Assembly: GCA_017449265.1 (NCBI GenBank)
Contig: JAFSJW010000020.1
Span: forward strand, 1 to 58,191
Length of the DNA: 58,191 nucleotides
From: Treponema sp.
GTDB lineage: Bacteria; Spirochaetota; Spirochaetia; Treponematales; Treponemataceae
Reading direction: 5' to 3'
Made by a program: the position numbers and the translations under genes
Shown: one piece after another, positions 43,083 to 51,330 of the stretch
Layout of the letters: each line of letters opens with the position of its first letter
How positions within the stretch are numbered: the first letter of the stretch is position 1
The notes under the pieces: generated by a model
What the model was told of the DNA's origin: nothing
Seen by the model: the letters and a program-made list of their open reading frames with translations, nothing else
Database searches by the model: none

Positions 43083-44549
43083 ATGAGAGAAGTTGATTCG
43101 TTTGATTCAAGACAATTGAAATCTCTCATCGATGAAATGTGCAATCTAAATTCTAGTTTTAGTGACAAAGAGTCATTGCTTCTTCAAATCGTGAAGTCAG
43201 CGATGGCTCTTCTTCTTTGTGAAAGCGGCTCTTTTTTTCTTGTAGACAAGATAACAAAAAAGCTGTGCTGTGCTTGTTCCGTGAAACAGGAGTTTGTTTC
43301 TTTTGGGGACGGAAGCCATGACAGTAACGCTGTGGCAGATTGGGTCGTAAAAAATAAGGAAAGGTTAGTTTTCCGCAATGAGGCATCGAGCAAAGAATTC
43401 TTTTCTTCAGTCCAAATTGATGACTGTGCCATGTATTCAAATTTGGTTGCGATGCCTTTCTTCTGTGATGGAAAATGCGGTGGGGCTATTATTCTTTATG
43501 GAAAACCTGGAGAAAAATCTTTCAAAAAAAATGATTGCAATCTCCTTGAGTTTTTTTTGAAGAAAGCAGGGCAAGTTTATTCAAATGCTATTTCCTATTT
43601 TGACGAGAAAATAATGTGTACGGCGTTACTGGAGTCAAAAGGCGAAAGTTCAGCTGATTTTTGTTTTGTTCCCGACATTTTGGAGGTAATCGATGAGATT
43701 GCAAAAACGGGCGCAATCGTTTTGGTTTGCGGAGAAAAAGGCACAGGCAAAGAAATTGTGGCAAGAAAAATCCATGAAAAAAGTCCGAGGCGGGCGCGAG
43801 AATTTTTTATGTTCAACTGCTCTCTTGGGGATGTTTCTATGCTTGACGATTTGTTGGCGAAAGCTGACGGAAGCACTTTGTTTTTCGATTGCATCGAAAA
43901 TCTTTCTGTTCCGGTGCAAGAGAGACTTTTTGAGTTCATAAAGAGCAAGACCGTGCGAAAACGCGGCACGGAGGATTTTTTTTCGGCTGATGTCAGAATA
44001 ATAGCTTCTGCCGGGAAAAATTTACTGAAACTGGTTGACGAGGGAAAGTTCATATCCGGGCTTTATTACAGGCTCAGTGTCTTTCCTCTGAATGTTCCGC
44101 CATTGCGGGAAAGAAAAGCTTACATTTGCAATTTGGCTGAGTATTTCTTGAAAAAATCAAGCGTGGAGTTGGGCAAAAAGTTCAGGGGATTTTCTGAGCC
44201 TGCTATGAATGTCCTTACCAATTATTATTGGCCGGGAAATATCCGCGAGCTTAAGAACGCGGTTGAGAGGGCTTGCATAAAAAGCAGCTCTGAGTATATT
44301 CAGGTTGATGATTTCGGAAGGGATTTTTTTCGTGATGATTTTTCTTCAGACGACATTAAGACTGTCGCAGAAGAATTTTTCTACGAGGAAAAAGATAAAT
44401 CCCTCAGAAATGTCGTGATGAAATTCAAATCTTTCTATGTCAAGAAAGTTCTTGTGGAAAGCGGATGGAATCAGACTGCGGCGGGAAAACTGCTTGGTGT
44501 GCAACGAACATATGTTTCCCGTTTGCTTAAAGACCTTGATTTGCGGTAA
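43083..44549 (+). CDS. GAF-AAA+-Fis-type transcription regulator lacking the sigma54 activation loop
   Basis: A 488-residue protein with NtrC-like architecture: an N-terminal GAF-like sensor domain (about 20-165), an AAA+ domain with Walker A GEKGTGKE (217-224), and a C-terminal Fis-type helix-turn-helix (about 450-488, NQTAAGKLLGVQRTYVSRLLK). The GAFTGA loop that contacts sigma54, and about 25 residues around it, are missing: NCSLGD is followed almost directly by ADGSTLFFDC. The Walker B Glu is replaced by Cys (FFDC, C270). The second half is normal (YYRLSVFPLNVPPLRER, YYWPGNIRELKNAVERA). It is probably a DNA-binding regulator that does not activate sigma54 polymerase. It starts 9 bp after rpsA; the ATG at 43083 is used, not the TTG before it. 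Confidence 0.85.
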   Translation: MREVDSFDSRQLKSLIDEMCNLNSSFSDKESLLLQIVKSAMALLLCESGSFFLVDKITKKLCCACSVKQEFVSFGDGSHDSNAVADWVVKNKERLVFRNEASSKEFFSSVQIDDCAMYSNLVAMPFFCDGKCGGAIILYGKPGEKSFKKNDCNLLEFFLKKAGQVYSNAISYFDEKIMCTALLESKGESSADFCFVPDILEVIDEIAKTGAIVLVCGEKGTGKEIVARKIHEKSPRRAREFFMFNCSLGDVSMLDDLLAKADGSTLFFDCIENLSVPVQERLFEFIKSKTVRKRGTEDFFSADVRIIASAGKNLLKLVDEGKFISGLYYRLSVFPLNVPPLRERKAYICNLAEYFLKKSSVELGKKFRGFSEPAMNVLTNYYWPGNIRELKNAVERACIKSSSEYIQVDDFGRDFFRDDFSSDDIKTVAEEFFYEEKDKSLRNVVMKFKSFYVKKVLVESGWNQTAAGKLLGVQRTYVSRLLKDLDLR

Positions 44550-44581
44550 ACTATAAGAAGTTAAATTTTAGGAGTGAAAAA

Positions 44582-45259
44582 ATGAGTGATAAGAATGAGA
44601 CGGTAACGCTTGAAACAACTTTGAGCAATATGCTCATAAAATCAAGAAAGCTTGTTACTGGTATTGTTATTGCTGCTGTCGTTGTTATTGTTGGTGTGAT
44701 TGTCGGAGTTACAATCCACGCAAAAGCCGTTGAATCTGGAATTGAGCAGGTTGATACGATTTATTATGTCCTTACAAAGGATGTTGCTGATTTAGATGAT
44801 GCCGGCGTAAAGGCTCGTTTTGATGAGGCTTCCGCAAAACTGGAGCCGCTCACCAAAAAATCTGGTGTAGTTGGTCTTCGAGCATCAATGCTTCTTGCTG
44901 AGATTTCTTTCAGCAAAGGAGAGTTCGAGAAGGCAATGAGCCTTTGGGATTCAGCTGCGAAAGCAAAGAAAAATGCCTATACAACATATTATTCTTTCTA
45001 CAATGCGGCTGTGTGTGCGGAGAATCTGAACGATTCAGAAAAAGCTGTTTCATATATGAAGAAAGCTTGCGAGGATGATGACTTCGTTCTTATTGATAAG
45101 GCTTTGTTCAACCTTGGTCGTCTTAATGAAACGAAAAATAATTTTGACGATGCGAAAAACGCATATGAGAAAGCTATTTCGCTTCATCCAAGCTCAAGCT
45201 GGGCTAATCTTTCAAAATCAAGGCTTATTGCTTTGAAAACTTCTGGAAAGATTCAGTAA
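44582..45259 (+). CDS. Membrane-anchored TPR protein (YfgM/BamD-like layout)
   Basis: A 225-residue protein with a short cytoplasmic N-terminus, one transmembrane helix at about 24-47 (VTGIVIAAVVVIVGVIVGVTI), and three or four TPR units facing the periplasm (LLAEISFSKGEFEKAMSLWDSA, NAAVCAENLNDSEKAVSYMKKA, NLGRLNETKNNFDDAKNAYEKA). The layout resembles YfgM-type envelope chaperone partners; homology is not proven. It has a GGAG ribosome site and lies 32 bp after the regulator gene in the same direction. Confidence 0.75.
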   Translation: MSDKNETVTLETTLSNMLIKSRKLVTGIVIAAVVVIVGVIVGVTIHAKAVESGIEQVDTIYYVLTKDVADLDDAGVKARFDEASAKLEPLTKKSGVVGLRASMLLAEISFSKGEFEKAMSLWDSAAKAKKNAYTTYYSFYNAAVCAENLNDSEKAVSYMKKACEDDDFVLIDKALFNLGRLNETKNNFDDAKNAYEKAISLHPSSSWANLSKSRLIALKTSGKIQ

Positions 45260-45309
45260 AGCTTTCTGTAGCCTTATAAGAAATGATTTTTACCCGGACA
45301 TCAACAAAA

Positions 45310-46056
45310 ATGCGTTCTCTTTTTATTTTGTTCTGTCTGGGGATTTTTTGCGCCTGCGGGCTTGATGAGGTCACATATGTTTCGGAGCCTTCCGTTACGA
45401 ACAACAGCCCGCTTTACTACAATTCTGATTATTTGACATGGTACAGTGATTTTACGACTGCGGAGTCCAATCAGGCAGCTTCGTTCATCGGTACTGATGT
45501 GTATTATAAAATCTATAATAATTATTCTACGCTCGTCTCGCAGAGAAATTCAATTCTTGCCGTGAACACTGCCTCAAATGGAACTTCGGCTGCCACAAGA
45601 ATGATAGAGTCTTATACATTTCAGCCGTTGGGAACCAACCGTGGCTCAGATACTGTTTTTGTAACGAAATCAGGCTCTAATAAAAGAATCAGGATACGCC
45701 TTAAAACTTACAAAGGAAACGAATCTTATTCAGGGGACGATATGTACACTCGCCGTGCGTGTGTAATCGGCGGAAAATTCGGTACTGACGGCTCTTTTGT
45801 TCCATATCGGAATGGAAATTCAAAATCTTTTGATTTTTTCAATGATGCGAACAATAATGTTTCTGACCCTACAAATACGAATGTGGAGCCTGTAAACGGC
45901 GATTCTGATTACAACCACAACTCTTCTGCTTCGGAGACGAACACTTACTATGTTCAGCTTTTTGCTGTTGGAGTTGTTTTTGATTCAAACACGCTTTCAA
46001 ATTCTTTCAGCCTTGTGCTTGACCTTGGCTCCGTTCCAATCAGAAAAGGAAACTGA
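45310..46056 (+). CDS. Putative lipoprotein of unknown function
   Basis: A 248-residue protein from the ATG at 45310 (an in-frame ATG also exists at 45283; neither has a good ribosome site). The start MRSLFILFCLGIFCACG is a signal with a relaxed lipobox, lipid site C16. The mature part is rich in Asn, Ser, Thr and Tyr, probably beta-sheeted, with no recognised domain. It is the last gene of the co-directional run begun by recA; the tRNA promoter follows with no clear terminator. Confidence 0.65.
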   Translation: MRSLFILFCLGIFCACGLDEVTYVSEPSVTNNSPLYYNSDYLTWYSDFTTAESNQAASFIGTDVYYKIYNNYSTLVSQRNSILAVNTASNGTSAATRMIESYTFQPLGTNRGSDTVFVTKSGSNKRIRIRLKTYKGNESYSGDDMYTRRACVIGGKFGTDGSFVPYRNGNSKSFDFFNDANNNVSDPTNTNVEPVNGDSDYNHNSSASETNTYYVQLFAVGVVFDSNTLSNSFSLVLDLGSVPIRKGN

Positions 46057-46092
46057 TTGCGAAAAAAAAATCAAAAAAAATTGTCAAAGTAC

Positions 46093-46121
46093 TTGACCTT
46101 TTTTTTGAATATCTGTAATAT
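46093..46121 (+). promoter_or_regulatory. Promoter of the tRNA-Thr/tRNA-Tyr pair
   Basis: TTGACC (46093-46098), 17-nt spacer, TAATAT (46116-46121), about 30 nt before the first tRNA. Confidence 0.75.
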
Positions 46122-46150
46122 TTAATCATTCCGTTACGGAACACTTAAAC

Positions 46151-46223
46151 GCTGCCTTAGCTCAGCTGGTAGAGCACGTGATTTGTAATCTCGGGGTCGT
46201 GGGTCCGAGTCCTACAGGCAGCT
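46151..46223 (+). tRNA. tRNA-Thr (anticodon TGT)
   Basis: A 73-nt cloverleaf: acceptor GCTGCCT/AGGCAGC, D stem GCTC/GAGC, anticodon loop TTTGTAA (TGT). Unusual points are a T-T mismatch in the anticodon stem (CGTGA/TCTCG) and a T-loop TCCGAGT with C at the position that is normally T55. CCA is not encoded. Confidence 0.9.
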
Positions 46224-46229
46224 AAAATT

Positions 46230-46311
46230 GGGGAGTTCGCATAGCGGCAATTGCGGCGGACTGTAAATCCGCTCCCTATCGGGTTCGGGGGTTCGAGTCC
46301 CTCACTCCCCA
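46230..46311 (+). tRNA. tRNA-Tyr (anticodon GTA)
   Basis: An 82-nt class II tRNA with acceptor GGGGAGT/ACTCCCC, anticodon arm GCGGA-CTGTAAA-TCCGC (GTA), long variable arm and normal T-loop TTCGAGT. It follows tRNA-Thr by 6 nt, so they are cotranscribed. CCA is not encoded. Confidence 0.95.
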
Positions 46312-46319
46312 TATTCAAG

Positions 46320-46348
46320 GAAGCCTTAAAAGCAGGGCTTCTTTTTTT
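46320..46348 (+). terminator. Terminator of the tRNA operon
   Basis: GAAGCC (46320-46325) pairs with GGCTTC (46336-46341), followed by seven T. Confidence 0.8.
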
Positions 46349-46416
46349 ATGCCAGCTCACAGATTTTTTCAAAATTCCTATTTTTATTTTTATCGTGCGG
46401 ACTGTTTCGTTTTTGC

Positions 46417-46454
46417 AAAAAAAAGCCCTTCCTTCATTGCAAGGAAGGGCTTTT
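46417..46454. terminator. Terminator of the helicase gene
   Basis: A perfect 10-bp stem GCCCTTCCTT (46425-46434) / AAGGAAGGGC (46441-46450), flanked by A8 on the left and T4 on the right. On the minus strand, downstream of the helicase gene, it ends in eight T. Confidence 0.88.
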
Positions 46455-46464
46455 GTAAATCAGG

Positions 46465-48528
46465 TCAGAATCCAGGAACAATCGGCTTGGAGAATTTTTT
46501 CTTCATCATTGCGGCGAGTATCTCCGCCGTTTCTTCTGGGGTAAGTTCCTTCTTTGGCTCATGGTACTCAACAAGGTTCGTAGGAATTTCATCAAGAAAC
46601 CGGCTCGGTTTTGACTCCACGACGGACTGCAGATGCCTTCTTTCCCTGCATGATGAAATCAGGAGCTTGTCGCGCGCGCGGGTGATTGCAACATAAAAAA
46701 GCCTCCTTTCTTCCTCAACGGCCTTGTCGCCGCCCTCATCGACTGCGCGCCCGTGGGGAATAAGCCCTTCCTCGGCCCCGACTATGAATACGACTGGAAA
46801 CTCAAGTCCCTTTGACGCATGGATTGTCATCAGGTTCACTTTTCCGCTTGCTTCCTCATCGTCCATTTCATCGCGGCTCAGAAGGGTAATCCTGTTCAGG
46901 TAAGTGTAAAGGCTCGGATTTTCGTTGTCCGGGTTGTTTTCGTACCTCTCCATAGACTGCATGAGACTTTCGATGTTCATCATCTTGAAGCGCGCCGCTT
47001 TCTCGCTTTTTTGGTTCTCCGCAATAAGGTAGTCGTTGTACCGCACTTCGTCCATGAATGCGCGCGCTTTTTTTGAAAATCCGTGTCCTCCGAGCATATT
47101 TTTTCCTTTCTCAATCAGCTCTGAAAACTCCTTGATACTCTCAAACTGCTCGTCCGTGAAGTCGCTCGTGTTCTCGCTCTCCCCGAACAAATCCGTGCTT
47201 GACATCTCGGAGGCTGTGATTATGCTCTGAATTGCGTCCCAGAGCGAGCAGGAGCCTGCTTTTGCCACTTCGTTCAGCTTTTCGATTGCGGCCCTTCCGA
47301 TTCCTCGCCTCGGGGTGTTTATTATGCGCAGAAGGTTCACATCGTCGTCATGGTTTGCGATTACGCGCAGATAGGAGATTACATCTTTTATTTCTTTGCG
47401 CTGGAAAAAGCTCGTTCCGCCGCTCATCGTGTACGGAATGTTCTCTGAAAGCAGGGCTTCCTCCAGTGCACGGCTTTGGGTGTTTGCCCTCATCAACACG
47501 CAAAAGTCCGAGTATTTTCGCTTTTCCGTAAGAGCGATTCCTCTTATCGATTCAATCACGAAATCGGCTTCGTCAGTTTCGTTCTGAGGCATGAAAATCT
47601 CAATCGGCTTTCCCTCTCCGTTACCGCTCCAAAGCTCCTTGTCTTTCCTGTTCGTGTTGTGCTTTATAACGCCGTTCGCCGCCGCAAGGATAGTTCCGGT
47701 TGAGCGGTAATTCTGCTCAAGCCTTATTTCCTTTACATCAGGGAAATCTTTCTCAAAATTCACTATGTTCTGGTAGTCAGCACCGCGCCACGAATAGATT
47801 GACTGGTCATCGTCCCCTACTACGGCAACATTTTTTCCTGCAAGAAGGTGCATCATCTCGTACTGCTGGTGGCTCGTGTCCTGAAATTCGTCCACCATTA
47901 TGTATTTGAACCGGCTTTTGTATTTTTCAAGAATATCAGGATGCTCTTTGAAGATTTTTATCGGAAGCGTTATGAGGTCGTCAAAATCAACTGCGTTGAA
48001 GAGCTTTAGCCCTTCCTGATAGCCCTCGAAAAGCTCCTTGTACATTGCGTTTTCATGGTTCCAGCTCTTGCGCCCGGTCTTAATGTCCGAGAACAGAACT
48101 CCGATTTTGTAGATGTCCATCGCTTCCTGACTGTAGCGCAGTTCACGGCCTGTTTCTTTAATCAGCGAGTTCCTGTCAGTTTCGTCATAGATTGAGAAGT
48201 TGTCCCGCCAGCCGAGCGCGCCTATTTCCTGCCTGAGAATTCGGACTCCGAACGCATGGAAAGTGGAGATTGTGAGCATCGGAAGTTTTTTTCCAGTAAG
48301 TTCCTTGATTCTCTCCTCCATTTCCCTGGCCGCCTTGTTCGTGAATGTGAGTGCGAGTATCTGGCTTTGCGGGATTCCTTTGTTCAGCATATTTGCGATT
48401 CTGAATGTGATTACGCGCGTTTTTCCGCTTCCTGCGCCTGCGATTATAAGAATCGCGCCTTCCGTTGTCATTACGGCTTCGTACTGTTCTGCGTTAAGTT
48501 CATTTTTTAGGTTTGATAAGTCGGTCAT
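46465..48528 (-). CDS. UvrD/PcrA/Rep-type ATP-dependent DNA helicase
   Basis: Superfamily 1A 3'-5' helicase of 687 residues from the ATG at 48528 (the frame opens six codons earlier). Motifs in order: Q-motif LNAEQYEAV, motif I GAGSGKT (31-37), motif Ia LTFTNKAAREMEERI, motif II MVDEFQDTS, motif III VVGDDDQSIYSWRGA, motif IV LEQNYRS, motif V TIHASKGLEFPVVFIVGAEEGLIPH, motif VI EEERRLFYVAITRARDKL. It would act in mismatch/excision repair and removal of RecA or stalled polymerase. The size is nearer Rep/PcrA than E. coli UvrD, and the protein lacks a long C-terminal tail. No ribosome site is visible; TAAAAT lies upstream. Confidence 0.93.
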   Translation of the reverse strand: MTDLSNLKNELNAEQYEAVMTTEGAILIIAGAGSGKTRVITFRIANMLNKGIPQSQILALTFTNKAAREMEERIKELTGKKLPMLTISTFHAFGVRILRQEIGALGWRDNFSIYDETDRNSLIKETGRELRYSQEAMDIYKIGVLFSDIKTGRKSWNHENAMYKELFEGYQEGLKLFNAVDFDDLITLPIKIFKEHPDILEKYKSRFKYIMVDEFQDTSHQQYEMMHLLAGKNVAVVGDDDQSIYSWRGADYQNIVNFEKDFPDVKEIRLEQNYRSTGTILAAANGVIKHNTNRKDKELWSGNGEGKPIEIFMPQNETDEADFVIESIRGIALTEKRKYSDFCVLMRANTQSRALEEALLSENIPYTMSGGTSFFQRKEIKDVISYLRVIANHDDDVNLLRIINTPRRGIGRAAIEKLNEVAKAGSCSLWDAIQSIITASEMSSTDLFGESENTSDFTDEQFESIKEFSELIEKGKNMLGGHGFSKKARAFMDEVRYNDYLIAENQKSEKAARFKMMNIESLMQSMERYENNPDNENPSLYTYLNRITLLSRDEMDDEEASGKVNLMTIHASKGLEFPVVFIVGAEEGLIPHGRAVDEGGDKAVEEERRLFYVAITRARDKLLISSCRERRHLQSVVESKPSRFLDEIPTNLVEYHEPKKELTPEETAEILAAMMKKKFSKPIVPGF

Positions 48529-48582
48529 AGAAAAAAAATGATACATTTTATTTCGATTTTCATAAAGAACTGAATTAGGCTC

Positions 48583-48612
48583 TTGACAAAATGTTATTAT
48601 ACCTGATATAAA
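48583..48612 (+). promoter_or_regulatory. Promoter of the YidC-like/sulfatase fusion gene
   Basis: TTGACA (48583-48588), 18-nt spacer, TATAAA (48607-48612), 9 nt before the ATG at 48622; no ribosome site. Confidence 0.7.
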
Positions 48613-48621
48613 TGTATAGTT

Positions 48622-51330
48622 ATGTTTCTATACAATATAGTAATTTCACCGATTGAATACATAGTTGATTGGGTTTTCAGTTTTATAATCGTCAAATTTG
48701 AAGCTGCCGGAGTAATCGGGGCTGTTCTTGGCGTTAGTCTTGCTATAAATTTTCTCGCGCTTCCGTTGTACACGGTGGCCGACAGCTTGCGGGACAAAGA
48801 GCTTGCGTTAATGAAAAAACTTGAGCCAATGACCAAGAGGATAAAAAAAACATTCAGGGGCGACGAGCGTTTTATGATGCTTCAGGCTTATTACAAGATG
48901 AATCATTATCATCCGTTCTACGCGCTACGAAGCTCTCTTTCGATTCTGATTGAAGTTCCTTTTTTCATCGCGGCTTACCATTACTTGAGCCACAGCGAGC
49001 TTCTGCGTGGAGCCGGCTTCTGGATTTTCCGCGATTTAGGCGCGCCTGATTCCTTATTGCGCTTCGGCTCTTTTTCTCTTAATGTGCTTCCTGTTTTGAT
49101 GACGCTCATAAACTTCGTTTCGGGGGCTGTCTACCTAAAAGGCGCGCCAGCCCGCGAAAAGATTCAGCTTTGCGCAATTGCGCTCGTGTTTCTTTTTCTC
49201 CTGTACAATTCACCAAGCGGGCTTGTCATCTACTGGATTCTGAACAATATTTTTTCGCTCGCAAAGAATATTGTTATGAAAATGAAAAACCCAGGGCGCA
49301 TTCTGCACAGAATAATTTCTGCAATGCTTGTTTTACTGGCTCTTGTTCTTGCCAAGAAAAACGATTCGTTCGTGAAGGTTTCCGTGTTCGCGCTTTTCAC
49401 GCTTTGTGTGACTTTTTTCCCGATTTTGCTTTCTCGCGTTGTAAGGCCGTTTCTTTCAAAAAAAGAAATCTCAGTTTTGCCTGACGATGAAAAATCAGTT
49501 CAGAAAGCGACTCTTCTTGCGCTCTCAGGCCTTTCGCTTGCGCTTCTTTCTGGGCTTGTAATTCCTGCTAGCGTTATTTCATCAAGCCCAGTTGAATTTT
49601 CGTTTTTGGGAAACACGCCGTCGCCCGTTTCGTACATAATCTCGGCGTTTTTTGTATTCTCTGGTTTTTTCGTGTTCTGGCCGCTTGCGGTCTACAAATT
49701 GTTCGGAAAAAAAGTGCGCATGGTTCTTCCGCCTCTTTTTTTCGTACTTCTTGTAATCTCATTTTTGAATGTATTCGTGTTCAAATACGATTACGGTACG
49801 ATGAACATTTCGTTCCAACTTGACAGGACTGGCGTTCTAAGAAATTACGCGCCTTTTTTCTCGATTTTTCCGCTTGCAGCCTTCTCCGCGATTTTTCTTT
49901 TCGTCCTCCTTCTTCTTCTAAGGAAAAAATCTTCCATTCTTGTAAGCATAAGCTCTGTTCTTTTCGTCGCATCGCTTTCTTTTGGTCTTTATAAGACGGT
50001 TGGAATAAGCCGTGCGTTCAAAGAATACGCTTCTTCTGGCTATGACGGGAAAAAAACGCAGGCGGAGGCTGTTCGGCCTGTAATCTCTTTGAGCAAGACT
50101 GAAAAGAATGTGCTCATAATTTTCCTTGACCGCGCCATAAGCTCATATTTTCCGAAAATCATAGAGCAGTTTCCTGATATAAAAAAATCTTTCGATGGAT
50201 TCGTTTTTTTCCCGAACACGGTCAGTTTCAGTACGAACACTTTTCCTGCTTTTCCGTCCATGCTCGGAGGCTACGAGTACACGCCTGAGCGCATGGGTAA
50301 GGACGGAAGGCTTCTTCGGGAGCAGTTCGCCGAAGGAACTCTTGTCCTTCCGAGGCTTTTTCAGGACGCTGGTTTCGGCGTTACGCTCTGCGACATGGAA
50401 CGACCAGACTCATACTCCGCGGACATTCCGCTTTACGGTGAAATTTCTGAGTCGTCATATATTTCGGTCAACGGAACTTTGAACGATTTTTTCTTTGAGA
50501 AATACAATATTACGGGTGGTCTTTCGGCTTCTTTTGCTGACCAAGTTTGCAGAAAGCAGATTGTGAATTTCAGCGTGCTTCAGCTTCTTTATCCGCCACT
50601 GCGCCTTACTTTCTACAATAACATGACGAAACATGCGGGAGAAGCTTCTTTTGACGAATTTTACTCCAACGCTTCTACGCTTGAGTTTCTCTCTGAGCTT
50701 ACTGATTTTTCTTCGGAGAAAGGTCAGTTTGTTTTTATGCTGAATGATTTGACCCATGCCCCTATTGAGCTTGACGATGCTTTTTCTGTTCCAGGAAAAA
50801 AATCATCTTCTTTGGAAATGAAGTATTATCCAGAATCAAAATACGACCAGATTCATTTTGATGTCAATGTTTTTGCAATCATGCGAATTTCGCGATGGCT
50901 TGACTGGCTTCGTGAGAACGGAGTCTATGACAACACTAGGATTATCGTTGTTTCTGACCATGGGCGCGATGTTCTTGCGCCGTGCTTTTCTGGCGACTCG
51001 CTTGCGGAAGAAAAAGCATATTTCAACCCGCTTCTTTTGAGCAAGGATTTTGACTCCAGCGGAGAAGTGCGGACTGACAGCTCTTTTATGACGAATGCGG
51101 ACACGCTTTTCCTTGCCAAGGACGGCCTTGCGCTTTCTGATTTTAATCCGTTCTCAAAAAACGAGCTTCTTTCTGATAAGGCTTCGGGAGTTGATATATA
51201 CCCATGCTTCGGCGAGGAGTACAACGGAAATGCAATGAGAACAAAAAATCAGTTTACGCTTGAAAAAGAAAAAGGGTTTCATGTCAAGGAGAATATATTT
51301 GATTCAAAAAACTGGGAGAGGCTAAAATGA
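48622..51330 (+). CDS. YidC-like membrane domain fused to an alkaline-phosphatase-superfamily (sulfatase/LTA-synthase-like) domain
   Basis: A 902-residue protein. Residues 1-225 follow the YidC/Oxa1 core: SPIEYIVDWVFSF, a first core helix ending NFLALPL, the cytoplasmic coiled hairpin (KKLEPMTKRIKKTFRGDERFM), then RSSLSILIEVPFFIAAYHYL and NSPSGLVIYWILNNIFSLAKN. The groove arginine of insertases is replaced by N43. Residues 226-465 add six or seven transmembrane helices. From about 490 a sulfatase/LTA-synthase-type domain follows: metal Asp in IIFLDRA (D503), a Ser/Thr cluster before FPAFPSMLGG (537-540) as nucleophile, LNDLTHAP, and VVSDHGRD for the second metal. It therefore probably transfers or hydrolyses a phospho-group on the outer side of the inner membrane. 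The stop overlaps the next start (ATGA). Confidence 0.85.
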   Translation: MFLYNIVISPIEYIVDWVFSFIIVKFEAAGVIGAVLGVSLAINFLALPLYTVADSLRDKELALMKKLEPMTKRIKKTFRGDERFMMLQAYYKMNHYHPFYALRSSLSILIEVPFFIAAYHYLSHSELLRGAGFWIFRDLGAPDSLLRFGSFSLNVLPVLMTLINFVSGAVYLKGAPAREKIQLCAIALVFLFLLYNSPSGLVIYWILNNIFSLAKNIVMKMKNPGRILHRIISAMLVLLALVLAKKNDSFVKVSVFALFTLCVTFFPILLSRVVRPFLSKKEISVLPDDEKSVQKATLLALSGLSLALLSGLVIPASVISSSPVEFSFLGNTPSPVSYIISAFFVFSGFFVFWPLAVYKLFGKKVRMVLPPLFFVLLVISFLNVFVFKYDYGTMNISFQLDRTGVLRNYAPFFSIFPLAAFSAIFLFVLLLLLRKKSSILVSISSVLFVASLSFGLYKTVGISRAFKEYASSGYDGKKTQAEAVRPVISLSKTEKNVLIIFLDRAISSYFPKIIEQFPDIKKSFDGFVFFPNTVSFSTNTFPAFPSMLGGYEYTPERMGKDGRLLREQFAEGTLVLPRLFQDAGFGVTLCDMERPDSYSADIPLYGEISESSYISVNGTLNDFFFEKYNITGGLSASFADQVCRKQIVNFSVLQLLYPPLRLTFYNNMTKHAGEASFDEFYSNASTLEFLSELTDFSSEKGQFVFMLNDLTHAPIELDDAFSVPGKKSSSLEMKYYPESKYDQIHFDVNVFAIMRISRWLDWLRENGVYDNTRIIVVSDHGRDVLAPCFSGDSLAEEKAYFNPLLLSKDFDSSGEVRTDSSFMTNADTLFLAKDGLALSDFNPFSKNELLSDKASGVDIYPCFGEEYNGNAMRTKNQFTLEKEKGFHVKENIFDSKNWERLK

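Noticed and set aside
43080..43085. TTG as first codon of the Fis-family regulator
   Set aside because: The ATG directly after it gives the same frame and is a normal start.
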